A stretch of 64,000 nucleotides of DNA from Hyphococcus sp. (GTDB lineage: Bacteria; Pseudomonadota; Alphaproteobacteria; Caulobacterales; Parvularculaceae): the NCBI GenBank assembly GCA_021776335.1, contig JAJFGB010000004.1:62001-126000 (forward strand), read 5' to 3'. The position numbers and the translations under genes were made by a program. The notes beneath the pieces are model-generated. The model was not told where the DNA came from. It saw only the letters and a program-made list of their open reading frames with translations, and made no database searches. Below are positions 41,533-51,051 of this stretch, one piece after another; position 1 is the stretch's first letter; each line of letters begins with the position of its first letter.

Positions 41533-43053
41533 ATGAAATTCGATCAGGGGTTTGAGATGACACTAGCAGCCAACGCCATCAAGGCCGCAGGCGCCTTCAC
41601 CGGAAAGTTTCTGGTGATGGCCTGCATCGGCGCAATCGCGATATCGGTCACGTCAGGGTCGGCGCTCGCACAACGCGGGTCTCAACCAGTCGCGATCGAT
41701 ATGGGTGGCGATAGCGCGGTTTCAAAAAGTATTGTCTTGCCTTTGAACAAGGCGGCGATTGTCGAGCTGCCTCATGCAGCGGCTGACGTATTGGTATCCC
41801 AGCCGGGCGTGGTTGATGCAGTGGTGCGATCGCCGCGGCGCGTCTATCTGCTTGGTCTGGATGTCGGCGAAACAAATGCATTTTTCTTCGATGCGCAAGG
41901 CCGACAGATCTTAAACCTGGAAATTCGGGTTGAGCGCGATGTTGACGCACTGGTGGACCTGATGCGCCGAACAATGCCCGACAGCCGCATCGAAGTGGAA
42001 GCTCTCAACAACAACCTATTGCTGCGCGGCACAGTTCAATCTCCAAGTGATGCTGCGAATGCAACAGAGTTGGCAGGGCGATTCATCGGTGATCCCGAGG
42101 CGGTCGTGAATATGTTGGGCGTGCGTGACCGTGAACAGGTTATGCTCAAAGTTCGAATCGTTGAAATGCAACGCCAGCTGGTGAAGCAGCTTGGGGTTTC
42201 CACCAGCGGCACGGTGCAGTTGAGTAATTTTGCCACCACGCTCGCCACTGGCGGGTTCGCTGGCGGCGGCGTCGCCGCCAACGCGCTGAATGCAACAGTG
42301 CCCACCGCTCTTAATCGAAACCCCCTCGGTGATATTTCAGAGCTCGACGCGCGGTTTGAGGCGCTGGAGACGAATGGATTGATCCGTATACTTGCAGAAC
42401 CGAATCTCACAGCGGTTTCTGGCGAATCCGCCAAGTTCCTCGCGGGCGGTGAATTCCCAGTGCCAGTAGGTCAAGAGGACGGGGTGATCAGTATTGAATT
42501 CAAAGAGTTTGGTGTCGGGCTCGGATTTTCACCGCTGGTGTTGAGCAAGGGCCGGATCAACATGAAGATATCTACCGAGGTCAGCGAGATCACCACTGAG
42601 AATGCGTTTTTTGCGCCCGGCCTGACAACTGTTGATGCGAACGGAAATTTGGTAACAACGCCTGGCTTGTCTATACCCGGTCTTTCAGTGCGAAGAGCAG
42701 ATACCGTGGTAGAGTTGCCAAGCGGCGGCAGCCTCGTTATGGCGGGCCTGTTACAGGAAGATATGCGCCAAACGATCGAAGGCGTGCCAGGCATGAAAGA
42801 TGTGCCTGTTCTTGGGCAATTGTTTCGCAGTCGTGATTACACGAACAGTGAAACTGAGTTGGTGATTATTGTCACACCATATCTTGTCAAATCGACACAT
42901 GAGTCGAATCTACGTGATCCAGACGAAGGTTTCGTACCGGCAAGTGACCTGGATTCGATCCTGACGGGTAAATTATTTAGCACCTACGGTTTGGCTGGCG
43001 CTGGCGTTCGAGAAGCATCGCTGCAGGGCCCTATGGGTTTCATCCTGGATTAA
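41533..43053 (+). CDS. cpaC: Flp pilus outer-membrane secretin CpaC
   Basis: A 506-residue secretin with a signal peptide (cleavage near SALAQ). The pilus N-domain (NKAAIVELPHAAADVLVSQPG, DVGETNAFFFD) is followed by a BON/N-type domain (RLMRRTMPD-like stretch) and the secretin barrel with ANLTAV-type EPNLTAVSGESAKFLAGGEFPVP and the end LVIIVTPYLVK. It forms the outer-membrane pore. A second possible start is the ATG at 41557. Same N-domain fold as the stand-alone protein at 38384, which may be its paralog. Confidence 0.93.
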   Translation: MKFDQGFEMTLAANAIKAAGAFTGKFLVMACIGAIAISVTSGSALAQRGSQPVAIDMGGDSAVSKSIVLPLNKAAIVELPHAAADVLVSQPGVVDAVVRSPRRVYLLGLDVGETNAFFFDAQGRQILNLEIRVERDVDALVDLMRRTMPDSRIEVEALNNNLLLRGTVQSPSDAANATELAGRFIGDPEAVVNMLGVRDREQVMLKVRIVEMQRQLVKQLGVSTSGTVQLSNFATTLATGGFAGGGVAANALNATVPTALNRNPLGDISELDARFEALETNGLIRILAEPNLTAVSGESAKFLAGGEFPVPVGQEDGVISIEFKEFGVGLGFSPLVLSKGRINMKISTEVSEITTENAFFAPGLTTVDANGNLVTTPGLSIPGLSVRRADTVVELPSGGSLVMAGLLQEDMRQTIEGVPGMKDVPVLGQLFRSRDYTNSETELVIIVTPYLVKSTHESNLRDPDEGFVPASDLDSILTGKLFSTYGLAGAGVREASLQGPMGFILD

Positions 43054-43066
43054 GAGGAAAGAAGTT

Positions 43067-43747
43067 ATGTACCGCAAAGTATTCAAAAACACGCTCCTTT
43101 CCACAGCATTGCTGGCGGCGACCGCCTGTGTAGGCGGCTTCAATGGCCCTCAACATGCGATGACTGTTCAGGAAACGCATCCGATTTCCGTCGACAGCCA
43201 GACTGTCACGCTCACGATTGAGAGTGACCCCTCAACGTCCGATGTTTCAAGTGTTGATCACGCCCGGTTACGGGCGTTTGCAGAGGCCTATATGCTCGAT
43301 GGTCACGGGCCTTTGACAATTACGGCGCCCTCGGGAACCGGTGGTGACCTTGACGGTCAGGAAGCTGCGGCAGATATCCGTCAAGCGTTACATGAGGCTG
43401 GCGTGCCATGGTCTGCACTTGCTGGCGCCACCTATCGAACAAGCGGCGGCTCAGAAAATCCGAAGCTCATTATATCGTATACGCATTATGTGGCTACGCC
43501 GAGCGAGTGTGGGATTTGGACTGATGTCCGTTCGCGCGACTACAGAAATTTGCGCACGCCAAATTTAGGTTGCGCAACAATGAATAACTATGCCGCAATG
43601 ATTGCGGACCCGCATGAACTGATTGCACCGGCTGGTACGGACCCACGTGACGGCGAGGCGGTCGTTCGCGGCATTAACGCCTATCGTGCCGGCGAGGTTA
43701 CTGCGTCAGAAGCAGATGAAACGATCGACGCGGGAACGGCCAATTAG
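43067..43747 (+). CDS. cpaD: Pilus-assembly lipoprotein CpaD
   Basis: A 226-residue lipoprotein: lipobox-type LLAATAC with the acylated cysteine at residue 21. The body has the CpaD pattern YRTSGGSENPKLIISYTHYVATPSECG and the end NLGCATMNNYAAMIADPHELI, with a cysteine pair that may form a disulfide. CpaD is thought to be the outer-membrane pilotin-like partner of CpaC. An AGGAAAG site lies before the ATG; the gap after cpaC is 13 bp. Confidence 0.9.
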   Translation: MYRKVFKNTLLSTALLAATACVGGFNGPQHAMTVQETHPISVDSQTVTLTIESDPSTSDVSSVDHARLRAFAEAYMLDGHGPLTITAPSGTGGDLDGQEAAADIRQALHEAGVPWSALAGATYRTSGGSENPKLIISYTHYVATPSECGIWTDVRSRDYRNLRTPNLGCATMNNYAAMIADPHELIAPAGTDPRDGEAVVRGINAYRAGEVTASEADETIDAGTAN

Positions 43748-43785
43748 AGTATTGGCGCATGGACTTGGGGATGCGCAGGGAGAAT

Positions 43786-45537
43786 ATGATGAAGAACGCT
43801 GCTGAAACAGCTTATCAAAAAGAAGAAGACGAGGAGGGTGTCGCCGACGGCGCGGCCAGTCTCGGCGCGGATGGCGGGCCTACACAGGTTCCGTCCGACG
43901 ATTTTGACAGCGATCTGGATGCTCTTGGAGACGATGAGTCGTGGCTCGATGAGGAGCTGTCCGAGGAAGAACTTGCAGCATTGAGCGATGAGAGTTTTGC
44001 GGACGAAGATTTCAGCGACGAAGATTTTGACGATGCGGAGTTGGACGGCGCTGAGTTGTCCACGGACGAGTTTTTGAGCGATGACATTGATGCCTCACTT
44101 GACGTTGACGGTGAGCTAAGCGCTGATGTCAGCAGTTTCGAATATAATGCGGAGGACGGCGATACCGCAGAGGAATACCAGGGCGCTGAGGCAGAAAATG
44201 TTGAAGCGCCAGATCCTGGTGATGTGGGAGGGCCTGATGCATCCGAGACGGCAGGCGCGCTTGTCGCCGCCACAGGCGTAGCGCTTGACGAAGGGCCTGT
44301 CGGTGAGGAAATGACCGACATTGGCGACAGTGATGTCGATCATCGCCCAGTACCAAGAATTTCTATTCATGCCTTTTGTGAAACACCACTGACAACCGCG
44401 CTGCTGGAGAAAGCATCTGTGGATCGTCGCCTATCAAAAGCGCATCTGACTATCCATATGGGCGGTCTCAACAAGGCGATCGATCAATTTCAATCTGCCT
44501 CAACACCAAACCTGATTATTCTGGAGACGCTTGCCAGCGGCGCAGAAATTTTCGCTCAGTTGGGTGAGCTTGCGGAAGTTTGTGACCCTTCAACCAAAGT
44601 TGTGATCGTCGGGCATGTCAATGATATTATCTTATATCGTGAATTGATCCGCCAGGGCGTGAGCGAATATATCGTTCGACCGCAGTCGCCATTGCAGATC
44701 ATCAAGACAATTGCTGATCTCTATGTTGACCCCGCCGCTCCACCAATCGGGAGAACAATTGCATTTGTGGGCTCGCGTGGCGGCGTTGGGTCGTCATCAA
44801 TTGCACACAATATTGGTTGGTGCACATCAGAGGAATTTCAAAGCGATACGGTTATTCTTGATCTTGACTTGCCATTCGGCACAGCAAGCCTTGATTTTGA
44901 TGAAGAAGCATCGGCTGGCCTCGTTGAGGCTCTGACCGCGCCGGAACGCCTTGACGATGTGTTGCTGGACCGGCTTTTGCAAAAGCATACTGAGCACCTC
45001 AGTTTGTTTACCGCGCCGAGCCTTCTGGATCGTGAGTTTGATATCGACGACCAGGCATTTGAAACAGTTCTCGACACTGTGCGCGGCACTGCGCCGACGG
45101 TGATTGTTGATGTTCCTCATGTGTGGACAAGTTGGTCAAAGCGTATTTTGACAACAGCAGATGAGATTGTCATCACCGCGACGCCGGATCTCGCGTCATT
45201 TCGAAATACGAAACAGCTAGTCGATATTTTGAGCAGCGCACGCCCGAATGATTCGCCTCCGACTCTTATTTTGAACCAGGTTGACGCAAAAATGTCTGCT
45301 GTCCAGCCTGATCAGTTTGAGGAGCATGTTGGCATCAAGCCAGCACAGGTCATCGCTTGGGAACCACAACTTTTTGGCGCAGCGGCGACCAATGCGGCGC
45401 CGATTGTCGATGTGGGTCCGAAGACGAAAACGGCGGTTGCCTTGCGTGAGCTCGCTTCCCAGCTCCTTGGCCGTAATGAAGCAAATATTGCCCGGCCGAA
45501 ATTCAGCCTTGTCGGCATGTTTAAGAAGAAACGGTAA
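43786..45537 (+). CDS. cpaE: Pilus polar-localisation ATPase CpaE (TadZ) with acidic N-terminus
   Basis: A 583-residue protein. Residues 13-186 form an extremely acidic extension without a single lysine or arginine; in 90 of these residues 37 are Asp or Glu. A response-regulator-like receiver domain (VSEYIVRPQSPLQII near its end) follows, then a MinD-type ATPase domain whose Walker A reads GSRGGVGSSS (residues 329-338), with serine in place of the usual lysine, as expected for CpaE/TadZ. It localises the pilus machine. Start: the AGGGAG site fits ATG 43786 or 43789. Confidence 0.9.
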   Translation: MMKNAAETAYQKEEDEEGVADGAASLGADGGPTQVPSDDFDSDLDALGDDESWLDEELSEEELAALSDESFADEDFSDEDFDDAELDGAELSTDEFLSDDIDASLDVDGELSADVSSFEYNAEDGDTAEEYQGAEAENVEAPDPGDVGGPDASETAGALVAATGVALDEGPVGEEMTDIGDSDVDHRPVPRISIHAFCETPLTTALLEKASVDRRLSKAHLTIHMGGLNKAIDQFQSASTPNLIILETLASGAEIFAQLGELAEVCDPSTKVVIVGHVNDIILYRELIRQGVSEYIVRPQSPLQIIKTIADLYVDPAAPPIGRTIAFVGSRGGVGSSSIAHNIGWCTSEEFQSDTVILDLDLPFGTASLDFDEEASAGLVEALTAPERLDDVLLDRLLQKHTEHLSLFTAPSLLDREFDIDDQAFETVLDTVRGTAPTVIVDVPHVWTSWSKRILTTADEIVITATPDLASFRNTKQLVDILSSARPNDSPPTLILNQVDAKMSAVQPDQFEEHVGIKPAQVIAWEPQLFGAAATNAAPIVDVGPKTKTAVALRELASQLLGRNEANIARPKFSLVGMFKKKR

Positions 45538-45543
45538 AAAACG

Positions 45544-47043
45544 ATGTTTGGACGTAGGACAGGTCCAGCCGGAGCACCGGCAATGCCGGCGCCGGCGCCG
45601 GCGCCAGCGCCGGTCGCGGAAAAACCCGCACCGAAGCCGGCGGCCAAGCAAGCGCCGAAACCGGCGGCCAAAGCAAAGGTGAAACCGGCGCCAGCCGCGC
45701 CGCCGCGCGTCGCCAAGCCGGCGGAGGACGCCGCCGCACAGGTTCAGGCTGTCGAAATAGGCGGCCGTAGCGATCAGTATTTTCAGACGAAGACGACGAT
45801 TTTCAATGCGCTTATCGATACTATCGATTTGTCACAGCTGGCGCAGCTCGATACCGAGTCTGCAGCCGAAGAAATACGTGACATCGTCAATGAGATCATA
45901 TCGATCAAAAACGTCCAGATGTCGATCGCCGAACAGGAATCGCTGTTGCAGGACATCTGTAATGATGTTCTGGGTTATGGACCGCTCGAACCCCTGCTCG
46001 CAAGAGACGACATCTCTGACATCATGGTCAATGGCGCAAGTCATGTGTTTATCGAGGTAGGCGGCAAAATCCAGCTTACAAATGTGCGGTTTCGCGACAA
46101 TGCCCAGCTGATGAATATCTGTCAGCGAATTGTGAGCCAAGTTGGCCGTCGTGTTGATGAAGCAAGTCCGATCTGCGACGCACGTCTGCCGGATGGCTCA
46201 CGCGTCAATGTTATCGCGCCGCCACTGGCGATCGATGGCGCCGCACTCACCATTCGTAAGTTTAAGAAAGATAAGCTGACCATCCAGGATCTTGTGAACT
46301 TCAGTTCAATATCTCCTGAAGGCGCGAAGGTTCTTGAGATCGTTGGTCATTGTCGCATCAACACGTTGATCTCCGGTGGTACAGGTTCAGGGAAGACGAC
46401 GCTTTTGAACTGTATGACCGGTTTCATTGAGCTGGACGAGCGGATCATCACCTGCGAAGACGCCGCGGAATTGCAACTCCAACAACCGCATGTTGTGCGG
46501 CTTGAAACACGCCCCCCGAACCTTGAAGGGCAGGGCGAGGTAACGATGCGCGATTTAGTTAAAAACTGTCTGCGGATGCGCCCTGAGCGAATTATCGTTG
46601 GTGAGGTCAGGGGACCGGAAGCGTTCGACCTGCTGCAGGCTATGAACACCGGTCATGACGGATCTATGGGTACGTTGCACGCCAACAGTCCACGTGAAGC
46701 GCTGCAACGTATTGAGTCCATGATCACCATGGGCGGCTACAATTTACCGTCAAAAACAATCCGTGAAATGATTGTTGGCTCCATCGACGTTGTTATACAG
46801 GCGGCGCGCCTGCGGGATGGCTCCCGGCGTATCACGCATGTGACTGAGGTATTGGGAACTGAGGGCGACACAATTATCACTCAGGACCTCTTTATCTACG
46901 ATATGGAAGGTGAAGACGAGAACGGTGCGATTGTCGGCCGACACAAATCAACAGGAATCGCGCGGCCGGCATTTTGGGATCGCGCCAGATATTACGGAAA
47001 AGAAGCTGAACTTGCGGGCGCATTAGACGCCGCATCGGAGTAA
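45544..47043 (+). CDS. cpaF: Pilus assembly ATPase CpaF (TadA)
   Basis: A 499-residue type II/IV secretion ATPase. Residues 8-63 are an alanine/proline/lysine-rich low-complexity extension, the C-terminal 400 the ATPase. Walker A is [11 protein letters not shown] (GGTGSGKT at 278-285), the Asp box is EDAAELQLQ, Walker B is [19 protein letters not shown] and the His box is TLHANS. It powers pilus extension and, in Caulobacter, retraction. Seven bases separate it from cpaE. Confidence 0.95.
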   Translation: MFGRRTGPAGAPAMPAPAPAPAPVAEKPAPKPAAKQAPKPAAKAKVKPAPAAPPRVAKPAEDAAAQVQAVEIGGRSDQYFQTKTTIFNALIDTIDLSQLAQLDTESAAEEIRDIVNEIISIKNVQMSIAEQESLLQDICNDVLGYGPLEPLLARDDISDIMVNGASHVFIEVGGKIQLTNVRFRDNAQLMNICQRIVSQVGRRVDEASPICDARLPDGSRVNVIAPPLAIDGAALTIRKFKKDKLTIQDLVNFSSISPEGAKVLEIVGHCRINTLISGGTGSGKTTLLNCMTGFIELDERIITCEDAAELQLQQPHVVRLETRPPNLEGQGEVTMRDLVKNCLRMRPERIIVGEVRGPEAFDLLQAMNTGHDGSMGTLHANSPREALQRIESMITMGGYNLPSKTIREMIVGSIDVVIQAARLRDGSRRITHVTEVLGTEGDTIITQDLFIYDMEGEDENGAIVGRHKSTGIARPAFWDRARYYGKEAELAGALDAASE

Positions 47044-47049
47044 GCGCTC

Positions 47050-48036
47050 ATGGACCAAAGGATTCTCATTGCGACTGTCCTTGGCCTGCTGTGCTTCGGC
47101 GCGCTTGCATTTGCGTTCTTTTCGCCGACGCCGCAGGACAAGACTAAAAAGCGCCTGGCTTCTCTGAAAGAAAAACGTGTGCGGAGTGTGAACTCCGTAA
47201 ACACTGAGGCGCAAAACAAACAGCGTCGCAAGAAACTTACGGCTTCGCTGGAACATCTCGACGCTAAAACCAAAAATCTCAAAAAGAAAAAGCGTGTCAC
47301 GCTGGACCAGCAACTGGAACAGGCTGGCTTGCCGATCACGCAGCAGCATTTTTATATCGGATCGCTGATAGTGGCGCTGTTTTTCGGCTTGATTGGCCTG
47401 ATCTCCGGTCAGCAGCCCTGGGTTACGGGTCTTCTGGTGGTGGTCGGCGGTTTGGGGTTTCCGAGATGGATCGTCAACTTTTTGCGCGGACGGCGTCAGA
47501 AGAAGTTTGTTGGGGAATTTTCGGTAGCTATCGACGTGATCGTGCGCGGTGTGAAAACCGGATTGCCGGTCAACGAATGCCTTAAAATTATCGCGAGAGA
47601 GGCCCAGCGCCCGGTATGCGATGAGTTTCACATGCTGGTGGAAGGGATGCGCGTCGGCATGACCATGGAACAAGCGCTTGAACGGATGTTCGAACGCATG
47701 CCGCTTCAGGAAGTCAATTTCTTTGGCATCGTGCTGCTCATTCAACAAAAGACAGGCGGTAATCTGGCGGAAGCGCTGGGCAATCTTTCTGGCGTTTTGC
47801 GATCGCGCAAGCTCATGGAAGGTAAGATTAAGGCCCTTTCCTCAGAGGCGAAAGCTTCTGCCTATATTATTGGATCGCTGCCATTTTTGGTGATGGGGGC
47901 GGTTCAGATGTCAACGCCGGACTATCTTCAGCCGCTCTTCACAACACGCCCCGGCAACTTCATTCTGATTGGTGCGGGTTGCTGGATGTTGATGGGCATT
48001 TTTGTGATGAAAAAAATGACGCAGATAAAGGTCTAG
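47050..48036 (+). CDS. tadB: Pilus inner-membrane platform protein TadB
   Basis: A 328-residue type II secretion F-domain protein. An N-terminal membrane helix, a basic, highly charged stretch (KKRLASLKEKRVR, KNLKKKKR), two helices at about residues 100-145, the F domain (VRGVKTGLPVNECLKIIAREAQRPV to FERMPLQEVNFFGIVLLIQQKTGGNLAEAL) and a C-terminal pair of helices. With TadC it forms the inner-membrane platform rotated by CpaF. Six bases follow the cpaF stop. Confidence 0.93.
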   Translation: MDQRILIATVLGLLCFGALAFAFFSPTPQDKTKKRLASLKEKRVRSVNSVNTEAQNKQRRKKLTASLEHLDAKTKNLKKKKRVTLDQQLEQAGLPITQQHFYIGSLIVALFFGLIGLISGQQPWVTGLLVVVGGLGFPRWIVNFLRGRRQKKFVGEFSVAIDVIVRGVKTGLPVNECLKIIAREAQRPVCDEFHMLVEGMRVGMTMEQALERMFERMPLQEVNFFGIVLLIQQKTGGNLAEALGNLSGVLRSRKLMEGKIKALSSEAKASAYIIGSLPFLVMGAVQMSTPDYLQPLFTTRPGNFILIGAGCWMLMGIFVMKKMTQIKV

Positions 48037-48046
48037 GGCGCACATC

Positions 48047-49018
48047 ATGGATGCAATCATCAACGCCGTAACAGACCGTGCTTTTCAAGTTGCACTGCTC
48101 GTCTCGCTCGCGGCAATTGGCACTGTTTATACCGTGCTGGAGCCATTTCTTATCAAGGATAAGCTAAAGGAGCGGATGAAATCTGTCGGCTCCTATCGCG
48201 AAGGTTTGCGACAGGAACAGCGCGAAATGCTGGCCCGAAAGGGTAGTCCAAAATTGCGGACGAACTCACAGGGAATGTTGAAGGAGCTGGTTGAAAACCT
48301 CAAGCTTCTGGAAGTGTTCGACGCCGATAGCGCAAAGAAAAAACTAATGATGGCGGGTCACCGCGCCCAACGGGCATTGTTTGTGTTTATGGCGGCGCGG
48401 ATTGGTCTTCCTTTTTTCGTGGCGATCCTCGTCGCTATTTATGTCTACTTTCTCGGTGGTTTTGAACTCGACAGTTTTGGGAAATTGCTGGCGACTTTTG
48501 CCGGGTTCTTTGTGGGCTTTTATCTGCCCAGTATCTACATTTCGAATGCCGTCTCAAAGCGCCAGCAGGCGATACAGTTGGCCTGGCCAGACGCGCTGGA
48601 TTTGCTCCTTATCTGCGTTGAGTCCGGGATGTCCATCGAAGGTGCGCTCCAAAAAGTCGGCGAGGAAGTCGGCTCTAATTGCCCCGAGCTTGCAGAAGAA
48701 TTGGGTTTAACGACAGCGGAGCTCTCCTATTTGCAGGAACGTAAGCAAGCTTACTCAAACCTTGCCGAGCGTACTGGTCTCGATACCGTAAAAGGTGTTG
48801 TAACGGCGCTGATACAATCAGAAAAATATGGTACACCGTTGGGTTCATCTCTACGTGTCATGGCCACTGAAAGCCGTGAATTGCGTATGCAGGAAGCCGA
48901 AAAGAAAGCCGCAGCATTGCCGCCGAAACTGACAGTGCCAATGATTGGCTTCTTCCTCCCTGTTCTTTTCGCGGTTATTATTGGCCCTGCCATCATGCAG
49001 GTTATGGGTTTGGAATAA
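48047..49018 (+). CDS. tadC: Pilus inner-membrane platform protein TadC
   Basis: A 323-residue F-domain membrane protein, partner of TadB. N-terminal helix (about residues 14-34), two helices near residues 112-160, an F domain with AWPDALDLLLICVESGMSIEGALQKVGEE (short form: CVESGMSIEGAL) and QSEKYGTPLGSSLRVMATESRELRMQEAEKKA, then a last helix. The pilus cluster ends here: no TadD, TadE, TadF or TadG follows. Confidence 0.93.
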   Translation: MDAIINAVTDRAFQVALLVSLAAIGTVYTVLEPFLIKDKLKERMKSVGSYREGLRQEQREMLARKGSPKLRTNSQGMLKELVENLKLLEVFDADSAKKKLMMAGHRAQRALFVFMAARIGLPFFVAILVAIYVYFLGGFELDSFGKLLATFAGFFVGFYLPSIYISNAVSKRQQAIQLAWPDALDLLLICVESGMSIEGALQKVGEEVGSNCPELAEELGLTTAELSYLQERKQAYSNLAERTGLDTVKGVVTALIQSEKYGTPLGSSLRVMATESRELRMQEAEKKAAALPPKLTVPMIGFFLPVLFAVIIGPAIMQVMGLE

Positions 49019-49175
49019 AGCCAGCACCGCTGATGCAAAAAAGCGCCATTTCAGAATCAACAAAATTTACAGAACAGAATTCGACGATAGATTTTTGGGG
49101 CGGCGCGTTGCGTCACACTGCAGATACCAGCACACATTTTGTATTCATGCGCCAGCGTGAGCAGTAGCCGATACC

Positions 49176-50918
49176 TCAATCCCCTGCGATTTGATCGAGT
49201 GCTTCGTAAAGCGGTAATTCTCCTGCAGCCACTTTTGCTCGTGACGGCGCTGTCTGGCCAAGACGAGCGCGATAGATCCAGAAATTTGTCAACACGGTTT
49301 CAACGAAATTGCGGCTTTCCCGGTTGGGGATAGACTCGATAAAGAGCAACGGGTCATCAATTTCCATCTTCCGTTTCCAGCGCCGCAAATTTCCTGGCCC
49401 GCCATTATAAGCGGCAGCAAGATGAAACAGATCGCCGTCAACGGCATTGTCCATCAGGTAATTCACATAGGATTGGCCGAGTTTGAGATTAAATGCAGGA
49501 TCGTAAAGGCGGTCGCGACCCCGTCGTTGGCGCAGTGACCGGTCTTTCGCAATATAACTTGCCGTTCGCGGCATTAGCTGCATCAATCCGCGGGCGCCGA
49601 CGCGGCTCGTGGCATCGGTCTTGAATTTCGATTCCTGACGCATCAACGCATAGAGAAGTGCGCGATCGACTTTGAACCCGCCCTCAGGCGTATAGGTAGG
49701 CACCGGGAACAAGCCCGCCTCACGCCGCTTACCGCTGCTGGCGAGCGCTATGTCGATTTGCGCAGCCGGCAAATCGAGGGCCGTTGCAACCGCTAGAATA
49801 TCATCATCCATTTCAGGCGGCAGGTCGCCGTTCGTCCACCTCAATTCCAGATCAGCGTCATTCCTGCGGCCGGCTTGTGCAAGCGCAGCGGCGCGGCTCA
49901 CGCTTGGTTTTTCGGCCGCCAGCCTTTCGAAGCCGGTGGGCGTGATTACAGGCGTTTCCCAATTATAGTCATGGTCGCGTCCCAGTTGCGCCAAGGCGAG
50001 CTGGCCGTAAAAGGTAAATGGATGGGCGGCAGCGATCTCAAGATTTGGGGCGAGGTCAGCATAGGCGCCGCTGGCGAGAGCGGTGCGTGCGGCCCAAAAC
50101 CCTGCTGCTGAGCGGAGGCTGTCTTCCTGATACGGAACAGCGGCCATTTTTGTAAAATGGCCATGCGCGGTCGCAGCATCGCCGCTCCGAAAAGCAATTA
50201 AGCCGCTGATCCAATGCGCGAGCACGGCGCTCTCGCCGTGTCGCGCCGCGGCATCTTCAGCGAGCGTTTTCGCGGTGTCTACATAACCTTGATAATAGAG
50301 GCTGGCCGCAATCCATGAACGCATGCGGGCATGTTGTCGCTCTGTGATAACGTCGCGTTTAAGGTGCCGATCAATTTCCTTGAGCGCCTGCATGGCGCGG
50401 TTTTTGTTTGAAAGGAATCTTACGCGGCCTTCAATTTTGCGCAGGCGCGGTTTGCTCGTTTTCTGATAGTCGGCGATGAGATCAGGGTGCAATTGTTTTT
50501 CGGGCGTCGAACGCCATTTGCGCGCAATCGGACGAACCGGCGGTGTCGCGTTGCGTGGTCGGCGTTTTCTGGCAAGGCGGTAAATTTTATTCGCTTGCGG
50601 ATGATCGGCGTAATAGGCCATCCATCGCTTTAACTCGGCATAGGTTGAGCGGTAGGCTGTCGGATGCATGTAGCGTTGAAACTGAACATAGCCGAGCAAG
50701 ATGTCGTTTTCGATCTCGCCTATTTTAACGTCGGCAGCCGCCCAGCGCCCAGCATCCTGCAGGGCAAAGATTTCTCGATAAAGCGTCGCGTCCTGATCAC
50801 TTAATACGCTAGTGATTTCAGTGTGTTGCGGGGCTTCTGGCGCCGCCGCCAGCGGTGTGATTCCCGCTGATATACTCAAAAAAAGCGCCACCGCAGCGCC
50901 ACGAAAAAACAACACCAT
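49176..50918 (-). CDS. Soluble-type lytic transglycosylase (SLT domain)
   Basis: A 580-residue exported murein hydrolase. A signal peptide (about residues 1-27) is followed by an alpha-helical superhelix domain and a C-terminal SLT domain with the catalytic glutamate in ALMRQESKFKTDATS, then GARGLMQLMPRTA and LGQSYVNYLMDN. It cleaves glycan strands between MurNAc and GlcNAc, giving 1,6-anhydro products. The ATG at 50918 was chosen over an upstream Met at 50972 because the signal peptide begins there. It is convergent with tadC and may make room for the pilus, which is a guess. Confidence 0.92.
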   Translation of the reverse strand: MVLFFRGAAVALFLSISAGITPLAAAPEAPQHTEITSVLSDQDATLYREIFALQDAGRWAAADVKIGEIENDILLGYVQFQRYMHPTAYRSTYAELKRWMAYYADHPQANKIYRLARKRRPRNATPPVRPIARKWRSTPEKQLHPDLIADYQKTSKPRLRKIEGRVRFLSNKNRAMQALKEIDRHLKRDVITERQHARMRSWIAASLYYQGYVDTAKTLAEDAAARHGESAVLAHWISGLIAFRSGDAATAHGHFTKMAAVPYQEDSLRSAAGFWAARTALASGAYADLAPNLEIAAAHPFTFYGQLALAQLGRDHDYNWETPVITPTGFERLAAEKPSVSRAAALAQAGRRNDADLELRWTNGDLPPEMDDDILAVATALDLPAAQIDIALASSGKRREAGLFPVPTYTPEGGFKVDRALLYALMRQESKFKTDATSRVGARGLMQLMPRTASYIAKDRSLRQRRGRDRLYDPAFNLKLGQSYVNYLMDNAVDGDLFHLAAAYNGGPGNLRRWKRKMEIDDPLLFIESIPNRESRNFVETVLTNFWIYRARLGQTAPSRAKVAAGELPLYEALDQIAGD

Positions 50919-51051
50919 TATAAGAACCTGATTGTTACACCAACATCGACATCTTATTGCATTATCCAGCAATTATGCCCGGCGTCCATGTGTGAAAAGT
51001 TATCAACCCCGTTACACAGCCATATTGCCGGTAACAATATCGAAAGGCCGG

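Noticed and set aside
43815-44321. A serine-rich 168-codon minus-strand frame over the cpaE 5' end
   Set aside because: It is the antisense of GAT/GAC/GAG-rich acidic codons, which read as serine on the other strand; no ribosome site or own promoter is seen.
47023-47748. A 241-codon minus frame over tadB
   Set aside because: The tadB product has the F domain and is in operon order; the antisense frame is His/Arg-rich shadow sequence.
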